In this document: in pieces, positions 20,889 to 28,496 of the stretch
How the letters are laid out: every line of letters begins with the position of its first letter
How positions within the stretch are numbered: the stretch's first letter is position 1
NCBI GenBank assembly: GCA_963621995.1
Contig: CAVFFZ010000017.1
Coordinates: 1-28,496 of the forward strand
Length of the DNA: 28,496 nucleotides
Origin: UMGS1663 sp963621995
GTDB taxonomy: Bacteria; Bacillota; Clostridia; TANB77; CAG-508
Direction: 5' to 3'
Notes under the pieces: model-generated
The model's database searches: none
What the model saw: only the letters and a program-made list of their open reading frames with translations
Told to the model about the DNA's origin: nothing
Position numbers and translations under genes: made by a program

Positions 20889-21899
20889 TTGAAAAATATA
20901 GCTAAAGTAATAATGGTTATAATGGGGACTTTAATAGGTGCAGGTTTTGCTTCTGGTAGGGAAATATATTTATTCTTTTTAGAATATGGATATTATGGAA
21001 TAATAGGAATATTTATATCTGGAATATTTACTAGTTTCATTATTTATATTGCTTTAAATAGAATAAATAATAAAAATATTAATACATATTCAGAACTACT
21101 AGAAAATAATAAAAATAAAAAAATAGGAATAGGAATAAATATAATAGTAAATGCATTTTTACTTATTTCATTTTTTATTATGATAGCAGGATTTAGTGCA
21201 TATATGAAACAAGCATACGAAATTCCAATTTATGCTTCTAGTTTTTTATTTGTATTAGTTTGTTATATTATTTTTAGAAAAAGTCTGCAAGGAATGATGA
21301 AAATAAATGAATATATTGTTCCTATCTTATTATTTTTTATTGTGTTTTTAGGAATAAAAAATATTCCATATATAATAGAGAGTAAAGCTGTTCTTGAAAT
21401 TGAAACAAAACAAATGGGGTTTATTATAAATAGTCTTTTATATACAAGTTATAATAGCATAATATTAATTCCTATTTTAGTAAATATAAAAAAATATTAT
21501 AATTCAAAAAAAGAAATAAAATTAATATCAATTATTAGTGGGCTTTTTATAATATTATTATCACTTTGCATATATGGCTTATTATTAAGAGGACAATTTT
21601 TTGTAAAAGAATTAGAGTTACCATTACTTCAAATAATTTCTGAATTTGGAATAATATTTAAATATATTTATAGTTTTATAATAATTGCATCAATTCTTAC
21701 ATCAGCTATTTCAACAGGATATAGTTTTCTAGAAAACGTAAGTAAAAGTAAAAAAAATTATCAAATAAATTTAATAATAATATGCATGGTGGGAGTATTA
21801 GTTTCCAATATAGGTTTTTCTAATTTAGTACAAATTTTATACCCACTATTTGGAATATTAGGCTTTATACAAATTATTTTTTTATTAAACAGAAAATAA
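20889..21899 (+). CDS. YkvI-like membrane transporter
   Basis: A polytopic membrane protein of 336 residues with about ten hydrophobic segments. The N-terminal G-A-G-F-A-S-G-R-E-I at 17-26 is the hallmark of the YkvI family, distant relatives of amino-acid transporters; the substrate is unknown. I chose the TTG at 20889 because AGGAGA lies six bases upstream. An in-frame ATG 33 bases earlier lies inside the preceding terminator stem and is rejected. The gene follows that terminator closely, so it either has a promoter I cannot see or depends on readthrough. The DUF5711-like and CvpA-like genes follow in the same direction. Confidence 0.82.
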   Translation: MKNIAKVIMVIMGTLIGAGFASGREIYLFFLEYGYYGIIGIFISGIFTSFIIYIALNRINNKNINTYSELLENNKNKKIGIGINIIVNAFLLISFFIMIAGFSAYMKQAYEIPIYASSFLFVLVCYIIFRKSLQGMMKINEYIVPILLFFIVFLGIKNIPYIIESKAVLEIETKQMGFIINSLLYTSYNSIILIPILVNIKKYYNSKKEIKLISIISGLFIILLSLCIYGLLLRGQFFVKELELPLLQIISEFGIIFKYIYSFIIIASILTSAISTGYSFLENVSKSKKNYQINLIIICMVGVLVSNIGFSNLVQILYPLFGILGFIQIIFLLNRK

Positions 21900-21972
21900 G
21901 CAAAAATACTTGAAAAAATCAACAAAAACTGATATAAAGAAATAGAAGGAAAATAAAAAATAGGAGTAACAA

Positions 21973-23169
21973 ATGAAGATAATTGGAATAGATGAAAACC
22001 AAGAAAAAACTAGAAAATTAAATAAAAAAAAATTAATATGGGCAATTATCATAGGAATTATAGCTATAATTATTATTACACTTATTTGCATATATATGGG
22101 AAATAGAAATTTTAGAGATTTTATAGATAAATATGTATTAATGAAAAATGTTACAGAAAATAATCTTAATTCTATTACATTAGATGAGCCAGAAAATATA
22201 CAGGTTTATGCATATGATAAGTACATAAGTATTTTTTCACAAAATAAATTAGCAGGTTATAACTCTACTGGGAAAAAAGAATATGAGCTTTCAGTGGAAA
22301 TGAGTGATCCTATAATAGATACAAATAACCGTTTCTTACTAGTAGCAGAAAAAGGAAAGCAGAGAATCTATTTAATTTCTGGAAATAGTATAGTTTGGCA
22401 AAAAGATTTGGAAGGAAATATAAGTAGAATAAATGTAAATAAAAATGGATATGTATCTGTTATATTAACAGGAACAACATATAAATCAATAATTCAAACA
22501 TTTGACAATCAGGGAAATGAAATATTTACAACATATTTATCTGGTTCAATAGCTATGGATAGTGATATATCAGCAGATAATAAATATTTAAGTTTTGCAG
22601 AAATAAGTACGAATGGAACAATGGTGCAATCTAGAATAAAAACAATTTCAATTCAAGAAGCAAAGGAAAAAGAAAAAAAGTCGGAAACTATTATAAATAA
22701 TGTAACTTCTCAAAGTGATAGTACAATATTAAATTTAAAATATCAAGATTCAAATAAATTAGTTTGTATGTACGATGATTCAGTTCATTTAATACAAAAT
22801 GGAACAGATGAAGAATTATTTAGCTTAAATGAAGATGGGCAGAAAGTTGTTTTTGCAGATGTAGAGTTAAGTAATTATGCATTTAGAATATTAGAAAAAA
22901 ATTCATTATTAAATACACAAAGTACAGTTGAATTTATGAATGTGGGAAGCAAAAAAACAAATATTTACACAGTAGATAGCGTAATAAAAGAAGTATATGT
23001 TAATAGCAATTTAATAGCTTTGAATTTGGGTTCAGAAGTATATTTTGTAGGAACAAATGGATGGCTTAATAAAAAATATACATCAAGCCAAGAAGTTAGA
23101 AAAATAGTTATGAATAATGAATTTGCTGGTATTGTTTATAGAGATAAAATAGAAATTATAAATTTATAA
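21973..23169 (+). CDS. membrane-anchored beta-propeller-like protein (DUF5711-like)
   Basis: A 398-residue protein with a short basic N-terminus, one membrane segment at about 21-42 and a long extracytoplasmic part made of repeating beta-strand units. Examples are Q-V-Y-A-Y-D-K-Y-I-S-I-F and K-Q-R-I-Y-L-I-S-G-N-S-I-V-W-Q-K-D-L, as in PQQ/WD-like propellers. The overall layout fits the clostridial DUF5711 family, whose function is unknown. An AGGAGT SD lies seven bases from the ATG. It lies between the YkvI-like transporter and the CvpA-like gene, 73 and 52 bases away, so the three may be one transcript. I infer an envelope role only from topology. Confidence 0.75.
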   Translation: MKIIGIDENQEKTRKLNKKKLIWAIIIGIIAIIIITLICIYMGNRNFRDFIDKYVLMKNVTENNLNSITLDEPENIQVYAYDKYISIFSQNKLAGYNSTGKKEYELSVEMSDPIIDTNNRFLLVAEKGKQRIYLISGNSIVWQKDLEGNISRINVNKNGYVSVILTGTTYKSIIQTFDNQGNEIFTTYLSGSIAMDSDISADNKYLSFAEISTNGTMVQSRIKTISIQEAKEKEKKSETIINNVTSQSDSTILNLKYQDSNKLVCMYDDSVHLIQNGTDEELFSLNEDGQKVVFADVELSNYAFRILEKNSLLNTQSTVEFMNVGSKKTNIYTVDSVIKEVYVNSNLIALNLGSEVYFVGTNGWLNKKYTSSQEVRKIVMNNEFAGIVYRDKIEIINL

Positions 23170-23189
23170 AAATAAAAGAAGAAAGGGGA

Positions 23190-23211
23190 GTATGATATTT
23201 TAATATCATAC
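23190..23211 (+). other. perfect 10-bp hairpin between SD and start codon of the CvpA-like gene
   Basis: GTATGATATT (23190-23199) pairs with 23202-23211. The only good SD, AAAGGGGAG (about 23182-23190), abuts its left foot, and the ATG is 10 bases after its right foot. This is the same layout as at 9983-10013. Confidence 0.5.
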
Positions 23212-23221
23212 AAAGTAAAAG

Positions 23222-23878
23222 ATGTCTGTTATAATTGATTTAATAATTGTAGGAATTATATTATTATGTGTAGGTTTAGGCTACAAAAAAGGATTAGCAA
23301 AATGTGCAATAAAAATATTATCATTTGTTATAGCGTTAGTAGTTGTAGCAATTTTATATAAACCAGTCAGCAATTTAGTTATACAAAATACAGAAATAGA
23401 TGAGAATATTCAAAATTCTGTTATTAATTTAATAGGAAAAGATGTAGCTGAAGAAGGAAAGGTAAAAGAAGATTCAAATCTCCCAAAAACAATGGTAGAG
23501 CATATAAATAAAGAAGTAGAAAATGCAGTAGGGGAAGCAAGAGATAATATAGTAAAAAACGTAGCTCGAGAAATATCTGTTGTAATTATAAATATTGTAG
23601 TAGCAATTGTATTATTTATACTTGTAAGAGTAGCATTAATTTTTGTAAGTGCTTTATCAAAAATAATAACAGACTTACCAGTTATTAAGCAAGTAGATAA
23701 GCTAGGAGGAATTGTTTATGGAGTATTAAAAGCAGGAATTATAATATTTGCAATATTTGCATTCATTTCATTTATTAGTCCAATGATAGAACAAACAGGA
23801 ATAGTAGTAGCAATAAATAAATCATTTATAGGTGGAATGTTATATAATAACAATTTATTATTAAAAATAATATTTTAA
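23222..23878 (+). CDS. CvpA-family membrane protein
   Basis: A 218-residue membrane protein with the CvpA fold. It has hydrophobic segments at about 3-20, 30-47, 113-142 and 168-190. The N-terminal D-L-I-I-V-G-I-I-L-L...G-Y-K-K-G segment (6-24) is the family signature. CvpA relatives are linked to colicin V production in E. coli and more generally to envelope homeostasis; the Firmicute role is not settled. A soluble Glu/Lys/Asn-rich insert (about 56-110) separates the halves. The SD lies upstream of a perfect hairpin. A terminator follows 8 bases after the stop. Confidence 0.83.
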   Translation: MSVIIDLIIVGIILLCVGLGYKKGLAKCAIKILSFVIALVVVAILYKPVSNLVIQNTEIDENIQNSVINLIGKDVAEEGKVKEDSNLPKTMVEHINKEVENAVGEARDNIVKNVAREISVVIINIVVAIVLFILVRVALIFVSALSKIITDLPVIKQVDKLGGIVYGVLKAGIIIFAIFAFISFISPMIEQTGIVVAINKSFIGGMLYNNNLLLKIIF

Positions 23879-23886
23879 AATAAAAT

Positions 23887-23931
23887 AAAAACTTCTATTA
23901 AGCAAAAATAAATAGGAGTTTTTATTTTTTT
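23887..23931 (+). terminator. intrinsic terminator after the CvpA-like gene
   Basis: A 13-bp stem with one G-T wobble (23887-23899 with 23911-23923) is followed by T-rich sequence. Confidence 0.8.
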
Positions 23932-23986
23932 AGATTATAAAACTAAAATAAATTGCAAGATTAATATAAAAAAATAAGCTAAAATA

Positions 23987-24015
23987 TTGATATTTTTAGT
24001 TTTGTTTGTTATACT
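23987..24015 (+). promoter_or_regulatory. sigma-A promoter of the LCP gene
   Basis: TTGATA (23987-23992), 17 bases, TATACT (24010-24015). The transcript would begin near 24022, which argues against the ATG at that position as the start codon. Confidence 0.75.
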
Positions 24016-24045
24016 TTTACTATGCAAAATTTGGGAGTGAATAAA

Positions 24046-25413
24046 TTGAAAAAAGAAACAAAAGTTGATAATAAAAATAAGGAAAATAAAAAGAAAAAAA
24101 GTGTAATAAGAAAGATATTTAAATTTATATTATTACTATTGTTAATAGCAGTAATAGTATATGTAATAAATTTTGCAATTCAATACTTTAAACATACTAA
24201 AAATATGGAAGGTAAAGAATATGATCCATTATCTGCAGTAGCATTAGGAATTGATCCTCAAAAATTGAAGGAAGTAGAAAGACTTAATGTTTTAATATTA
24301 GGAGAAAGTGGTATACCAGGGGAAGACTATAAATTAACAGATAGTATAATGGTAGCATCTTATAACCCACAAACACAACAAGCATCTTTATTATCTATTC
24401 CTAGAGATACATATGTAGGAAAAAAAGATAAAAATACAGCTACATCAAATTATTTAGCTAGTTATAAAATAAATACAGTATATCGTAATGGAACTAATAT
24501 TTCAGAAACAATAGAATGTGTTAATAATATTACAGGCTTAAATTTGGACAAGTATTTATTAATAGATACAGATGCAATAATAGAAGTAGTAGATGCCATT
24601 GGTGGAGTAACATTTAATGTTCCAATAGATATGGATTATGATGATCCAGCACAAGATTTACACATACATTTAGAAGCGGGAGAACAATTGATAGATGGAG
24701 AAAAAGCAGAACAATTGCTTCGTTTTCGTCATAACAATGATGGAACAAGTTATCCATCTGAATATGGAGATAATGATATTGGTAGAATGAGAACACAAAG
24801 AGAATTTATACAAGTAACAGCAAAACAACTATTAAGAGTTGAAAATGTAACAAAAGTTTTAAATTTAATGGATATAGTTTTTAAAAATGTAAAAACAAAT
24901 TTAGATATTGAAACTTTAAAATATTATATACCATATATATTTAAATTTGATACATCAAATATAGTTTCAGATACACTTCCAGGAATACCTGAAAAGTGCA
25001 ATGGAATATGGATTTATACAGCAGATAAGGTGCAAACAAAACAAGTAATACAAGACTTATTTACAGATAAAATAGTAGAAGAAGAAAACGATGTAGAAAG
25101 TACAAGCACAAATACAATAGATGGAGAAAATACAACTAAAGAAAGTAAGGAAATTACAATAGAATTGCTTAATGGTACAGGAGATAAAGAAATTTTAACA
25201 GAAGTAAAAGAAAAGTTAAAAGAAAAAGGCTATGTAGTAAGCAAAAGTGGAACAACTTCTTCAACAGATAAAACAACAATAATAAATAGAACTAGTCAAT
25301 CAAATCAAAAATCAAAAGATATTAAACAGTTATTAGGGGTAGGAACTATTACAAGTGGTTCAGATAATACAAAAGTTGATTTTACTATTATTATTGGAAA
25401 AGATTATGAATAA
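24046..25413 (+). CDS. LytR-CpsA-Psr (LCP) family wall polymer ligase
   Basis: LCP proteins attach wall teichoic acids, capsules or other glycopolymers to peptidoglycan at the outer membrane face. The 455-residue protein has a very basic N-terminus, one membrane segment at about 26-45, and an LCP domain from about 79. The domain contains V-L-I-L-G at 82-86, L-T-D-S at 97-100 and the S-I-P-R-D-T segment at 117-122, with further Arg residues in L-R-F-R-H-N. A C-terminal LytR_C domain starts near I-T-I-E-L-L-N-G-T-G. I chose the TTG at 24046: GGGAGTG lies eight bases upstream, whereas an in-frame ATG at 24022 coincides with the predicted transcript start. Bacteria often have several LCP paralogues; the polymer is unknown. 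Confidence 0.9.
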   Translation: MKKETKVDNKNKENKKKKSVIRKIFKFILLLLLIAVIVYVINFAIQYFKHTKNMEGKEYDPLSAVALGIDPQKLKEVERLNVLILGESGIPGEDYKLTDSIMVASYNPQTQQASLLSIPRDTYVGKKDKNTATSNYLASYKINTVYRNGTNISETIECVNNITGLNLDKYLLIDTDAIIEVVDAIGGVTFNVPIDMDYDDPAQDLHIHLEAGEQLIDGEKAEQLLRFRHNNDGTSYPSEYGDNDIGRMRTQREFIQVTAKQLLRVENVTKVLNLMDIVFKNVKTNLDIETLKYYIPYIFKFDTSNIVSDTLPGIPEKCNGIWIYTADKVQTKQVIQDLFTDKIVEEENDVESTSTNTIDGENTTKESKEITIELLNGTGDKEILTEVKEKLKEKGYVVSKSGTTSSTDKTTIINRTSQSNQKSKDIKQLLGVGTITSGSDNTKVDFTIIIGKDYE

Positions 25414-25426
25414 AAATTAAAAAAAT

Positions 25427-25465
25427 AAAGGGCTTAGATTTATTTACTAAGCTCTTTTTTTTTTT
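25427..25465. terminator. bidirectional terminator between the LCP and carboxypeptidase genes
   Basis: An 11-bp stem with one wobble (25427-25437 with 25447-25457) is followed by a run of 11 T. On the other strand a T-rich run also follows. The genes on either side converge. Confidence 0.88.
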
Positions 25466-25506
25466 ATTAATTAAGAATTAGAGTGATTATATTAAAAAAA
25501 ATAATT

Positions 25507-26823
25507 TTACCAATATAAATAATTGTCTCTATCATTTTTTTTTGAAGAAGTTTTCTTTTTAGATTTTCTTTTCTTTTTCTTATTAGATTTCATCAATTTA
25601 CCTAAAAATAGTAGAACAAGAAAGATAGATAGTATAGTTAAAAATGTTGTAAGAAGGTTTGATTCTTCTACATCTTCTCCAGCTAATAAATTTGAAGTAT
25701 AGGTATTTCCATCTACATCATAAGTAATAGTTCCAATAATAGAATTCTTTTGAATAGGTGCTTCTAAATTGGCAGAAAGATCAACTTTTGGAGTAATAGA
25801 ACTTATATCAGTATCTTTTTTTAATAGCAAAGTTATTTTATCTTGAACAATCAAATCTAAATGTTTAGTAGCAAGTGAGGCATTAGAAATATTTACTTGT
25901 TTTAAAACACTATTTTCTTCATTAATAGTATAAGTTTTATAGTTTTCAAAAGCATAATTAAATAAAGTTTTACAATCAATATATCTTGCACTTAAGCCAT
26001 TTTCTAATTTTTCAGCTCCAAGAATTACAACAATATATTCAACATCATCCTTTTTAGCACTTGCAACAATACAACTACCAGCGGCATTAGTATAGCCAGT
26101 TTTAATACCAGTTGTGTATGAATAATAGTAATTATCTACGCTATCTCTATTATCAGGAGCAAGAAGTTCATTCGTAGTCTTAAAAGAACGAGTTGGTTCC
26201 GGAAATTTATTTGTAGCAGGAAGTGTGTACTTTGTAGTAGAAACAATTTTTCTAAAAGTTTCATTTTGCATAGCATATCTTCCAATTAAAGCTAAATCGT
26301 AAGCAGTAGAATAATGATTTTCGTTATGTACTCCGTTAGGGTTGAAAAAATTCGTATCTTTACAACCAATTTCCAAAGCTTTTGTATTCATCATAGTAGC
26401 AAAACTACTAACAGAACCCGCAATATGTTCAGCTAAAACATTTGCTGCATCGTTTGCGGAAGGAATTAAAAGAACATTAAGCAACTCCTCTATAGTAAGT
26501 ATTTCTCCTTCTTCTAAAGATGCATGTGAGTAACCAACAGGAACGGAGTAAATAGCTTCGTGGCTGACAGTTGCAGTGTCTGTTAATTTACAATTTTCTA
26601 AAGTAAGAATTGCAGTCATTATTTTAGTAGTGCTAGCAGGGTAAACCCTTTCGTATGCATTTTTTTCATAAATAATTTTTCCAGTAGAACTTTCAATTAA
26701 CAAACAATGTGGAGAATAAGTAGATATATCTACATTACCAGCAAAGGAGGTGGTAGAAAAAATAGATATTACAAAAGATAAAATAAATATAAATATTATA
26801 AGTTTTCTATTTTTAGCTTTCAT
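25507..26823 (-). CDS. D-alanyl-D-alanine carboxypeptidase (PBP5/DacF-like)
   Basis: This is a low-molecular-weight penicillin-binding protein that trims the terminal D-Ala from peptidoglycan stem peptides. The 438-residue product has a signal segment at about 8-28. All three active-site motifs are present: S-T-T-K at 64-67 (nucleophile Ser64), S-A-N at 122-124 and K-T-G at 241-243. A beta-rich C-terminal domain follows, then a membrane segment at about 393-410 and an unusual Lys-rich tail of about 30 residues. I chose the ATG at 26823 because GAGGA lies five bases upstream; an ATG four codons earlier overlaps that SD. The family includes vegetative DacA and sporulation DacB/DacF; the sequence does not show which. 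Confidence 0.92.
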   Translation of the reverse strand: MKAKNRKLIIFIFILSFVISIFSTTSFAGNVDISTYSPHCLLIESSTGKIIYEKNAYERVYPASTTKIMTAILTLENCKLTDTATVSHEAIYSVPVGYSHASLEEGEILTIEELLNVLLIPSANDAANVLAEHIAGSVSSFATMMNTKALEIGCKDTNFFNPNGVHNENHYSTAYDLALIGRYAMQNETFRKIVSTTKYTLPATNKFPEPTRSFKTTNELLAPDNRDSVDNYYYSYTTGIKTGYTNAAGSCIVASAKKDDVEYIVVILGAEKLENGLSARYIDCKTLFNYAFENYKTYTINEENSVLKQVNISNASLATKHLDLIVQDKITLLLKKDTDISSITPKVDLSANLEAPIQKNSIIGTITYDVDGNTYTSNLLAGEDVEESNLLTTFLTILSIFLVLLFLGKLMKSNKKKKRKSKKKTSSKKNDRDNYLYW

Positions 26824-27030
26824 ATTTTTCCTCATTTCTTTGTTTATATTTTATTATTTATTTTGTTCATTTATGTTACTAATCATATTATAACTAGTAA
26901 GAAAATTCAAGGGGTTGGGAGAATATTGTGGGAAATTGAGGTTAAAAGCTTTTGGAAAATATGAGTAAGTTAAAATGTAGAGTTTTTTACAAATATATTT
27001 TGTAGTTAAGAATAAGTTAAGGAGGTAAAT

Positions 27031-27807
27031 ATGTTTGAATTTAATAATAAGAAGAAAATTATAATTGTAGTAAGTATAGTTTTAGTAATTTTGATAGGAA
27101 TTATTAGCTATATTGTTATAAGTAGTTTCAATTTTTGGGGAGAAGAAAATCAAAAAGATTTTGAGTTAGAGGAATTGAAAGAAAATGATTTAAATTCTGT
27201 AGAAATACAAGAATGTGTTGCTAATTCTACTTCTGTAGAAGAACAAGAAGGAACTAATTTAAATGAAGAAAATTCTATAAAAATAAGAGAAAGTACTAAC
27301 TTGAATGGAAGTAAAAAAATAATTGTACATATTTCAGGAGAAGTCGTATCTCCAGGAGTTATTTCATTAGAAGAAGGAGCAAGGATTGTAGATGCAATAA
27401 ATATGGCAGATGGAGTTACGGAAGAAGCAGATTTATCAAAAGTCAATTTAGCATATGTTCTAGAAGATGCTCATAAGATTTATATTCCTAATATAAATGA
27501 AAAGGAAGAAAAAGAGATAGTTGAGAATATGGAGGATGGTGTTGTGATTAGTGGAAGCGGTATGAGTGACGGAAACGATGCTAATAGTGGAAATGACTCT
27601 AAAAACGAAAATGTGAGAATAAATATAAATACAGCAAATGTTAAGGAATTACAAAAATTATCTGGAATAGGCGAGGCTATTGCATTAAGAATAGTGACAT
27701 ATAGAAAAGAAAATGGTAAATTTAATTCTATAGAAGATTTAAAAAATGTAAGTGGGATAGGGGAAAATAAGTTTAATAAAATAAAAAATAATATTTTTGT
27801 GAAGTAG
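27031..27807 (+). CDS. comEA: ComEA-like DNA-binding protein (SLBB plus helix-hairpin-helix)
   Basis: ComEA binds double-stranded DNA outside the membrane and delivers it to the ComEC channel in competence. The 258-residue protein has a membrane segment at about 9-31 and an acidic, low-complexity linker (about 37-95). An SLBB domain follows at about 97-153 (I-V-H-I-S-G-E-V-V-S-P-G-V). A second flexible Asp/Ser/Gly/Asn linker (about 172-194) leads to a helix-hairpin-helix domain at 197-258 with the two S-G-I-G turns at 211-214 and 241-244. An AAGGAGG SD precedes the ATG. No comEC is in the window; it may lie beyond. Such proteins also occur in bacteria not known to be competent. Confidence 0.88.
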   Translation: MFEFNNKKKIIIVVSIVLVILIGIISYIVISSFNFWGEENQKDFELEELKENDLNSVEIQECVANSTSVEEQEGTNLNEENSIKIRESTNLNGSKKIIVHISGEVVSPGVISLEEGARIVDAINMADGVTEEADLSKVNLAYVLEDAHKIYIPNINEKEEKEIVENMEDGVVISGSGMSDGNDANSGNDSKNENVRININTANVKELQKLSGIGEAIALRIVTYRKENGKFNSIEDLKNVSGIGENKFNKIKNNIFVK

Positions 27808-27816
27808 ATGACAATG

Positions 27817-27823
27817 TTCGACA
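27817..27823 (-). promoter_or_regulatory. Spo0A-type box (TGTCGAA) upstream of the 58-aa gene
   Basis: TTCGACA on the plus strand is a perfect Spo0A box on the minus strand. It lies at the position a -35 would take for a TATGCT at 27840-27845, and 22 bases before a TATACT at 27845-27850. Spo0A-activated sigma-A promoters in Bacillus have boxes overlapping the -35. The match is exact; function is inferred. Confidence 0.5.
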
Positions 27824-27870
27824 AACAAAAGTAACATAATATGCTATACTATCACCTAGAGGTAATAAAT

Positions 27871-28047
27871 ATGTTAGAAATGTATAGAAAATCACTACAA
27901 ATGATAAAAGATTTACAAAGAGTACCAACGCCAGAAGAATGGAATAGTATTGCGAAAGAAAAATGTTTATTAAGCTTTACATCATTACAATACATAGAAA
28001 ATAAAAGATTTAGTAGAATTTGCAAGAAAGTAAGAAAAGCTAGTTAA
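27871..28047 (+). CDS. small basic helical protein, 58 aa, unknown function
   Basis: I do not recognise a named family. The ATG at 27871 has a GAGGT SD at 9-base spacing; an in-frame ATG 30 bases earlier lies within the promoter-like region and is rejected. The peptide is basic and helical: an N-terminal helix M-Y-R-K-S-L-Q-M-I-K-D-L (4-15), then V-P-T-P-E-E-W-N-S-I-A-K (18-29). A second half L-L-S-F-T-S-L-Q-Y-I (33-42) precedes a Lys/Arg-rich end. The pattern suggests a small helix-turn-helix-like or protein-binding fold, with P-T-P-E-E-W-N as a distinctive motif. A Spo0A-type box lies upstream. It is alone after comEA, with a large hairpin after it. Confidence 0.65.
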   Translation: MLEMYRKSLQMIKDLQRVPTPEEWNSIAKEKCLLSFTSLQYIENKRFSRICKKVRKAS

Positions 28048-28058
28048 AAAATGTTGTT

Positions 28059-28105
28059 AATATATGCAAATAAATATGAATATTTTTTATTTATTTGCAT
28101 ATATT
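28059..28105. other. 18-bp perfect hairpin after the 58-aa gene
   Basis: 28059-28076 pairs with 28088-28105 around an 11-base T-rich loop. There is no T run after the 3' arm on the plus strand, so it is at best an atypical terminator. It could be a regulatory or processing structure. Confidence 0.5.
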
Positions 28106-28385
28106 ACAAAAAAGAGTTAAGTTGAAAATTATTGAAATTAATAAAATTGTGTGAAATATAATAGGATGAGATGTGTAATAGAGTTGTAAGTTTTTTATTA
28201 TAATTAATAGAAAATGTAAGAAGTAGTTAGATAAAAAATAATTTAAGTTAGAAAGGTTTAAATACAATAACTTAGTGAATGCTATAAATGTAAGGAAATA
28301 ATAAGTTATAAAAGAAAAAATAAATTCACGATATAGGAAAATGTGAAAAAAATTTATGTAATTATGAAAAAGTTTGCGCAGGTGC
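28106..28385. other. A+T-rich intergenic region, no gene seen
   Basis: I found no ORF with an SD and no RNA gene in either strand here. On the minus strand the region lacks ATG codons altogether. It ends at the tRNA promoter. Confidence 0.55.
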
Positions 28386-28414
28386 TTGACTTTTTGGACT
28401 TTTCGAGTTATACT
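28386..28414 (+). promoter_or_regulatory. sigma-A promoter of the initiator tRNA
   Basis: TTGACT (28386-28391), 17 bases, TATACT (28409-28414), 31 bases upstream of the tRNA. Confidence 0.85.
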
Positions 28415-28445
28415 TAAATGCAGTTAAAAATTTAATTTAATATAT

Positions 28446-28496
<51 letters not shown>

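Noticed and set aside
24022..24045. ATG at 24022 as start of the LCP gene
   Set aside because: It coincides with the predicted transcription start, and the TTG at 24046 has GGGAGTG at eight bases.

Overview
The window comes from a very A+T-rich (roughly a quarter G+C by eye), endospore-forming, low-G+C Gram-positive bacterium, most likely a member of the Clostridia. The evidence is the sporulation genes (spmA, spmB, spoIIR, an AbrB/SpoVT-type regulator), near-consensus sigma-A promoters with 17-base spacers, strong Shine-Dalgarno (SD) sequences, frequent TTG starts, and two gene orders also known from Bacillus: trmN6-rsmI-abrB and tadA-SRP RNA-dnaX-ybaB-recR. I cannot name a species. It reads as core chromosome: I see no transposase, integrase, phage gene or CRISPR array.

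Layout. 1-2646: a possible Cys-rich small gene (-), then trmN6 and rsmI (+), converging on an abrB-like gene (-) that has its own promoter and a Spo0A-type box in its leader. 2846-4507: spmA and spmB, then a consensus promoter with a 33-residue hydrophobic peptide ORF, then a 169-base element bounded by 14-base perfect inverted repeats. 4520-7877 (-): murA-walJ-rlmH, preceded by spoIIR. 8093-11782: an unknown 174-residue gene, then a UDP-sugar pyrophosphorylase and a phosphohexomutase, a pair that would make nucleotide sugars. 11783-17056: ttcA (-), tRNA-Arg(CCU), tadA, an unknown membrane-anchored protein, SRP RNA, dnaX, ybaB, recR.

17057-17683 holds no long gene. It does hold a terminator, a G+C-richer structured noncoding block and a 54-codon gene on the minus strand. 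17684-20825 is a GldA/GldF/GldG-like ABC system. 20889-23878 holds a YkvI-like transporter, a DUF5711-like membrane-anchored protein and a CvpA-like protein. 24046-28047 holds an LCP-family wall ligase, a convergent D-Ala-D-Ala carboxypeptidase, a ComEA-like DNA-binding protein and a conserved-looking 58-residue gene. The right edge cuts an initiator tRNA.

Two themes recur. One is the cell envelope and sporulation: MurA, LCP ligase, DD-carboxypeptidase, SpmA/B, SpoIIR, and the sugar-nucleotide genes. The other is translation and tRNA/rRNA modification: TrmN6, RsmI, RlmH, TtcA, TadA, two tRNAs and SRP RNA. The observations most worth following up are regulatory or small: two genes whose SD is separated from the start codon by a perfect hairpin, three perfect Spo0A-type boxes that all fall between genes, a 54-codon gene whose SD lies inside an inverted repeat, the 33-residue hydrophobic peptide, and the 14-base-IR element next to rlmH.
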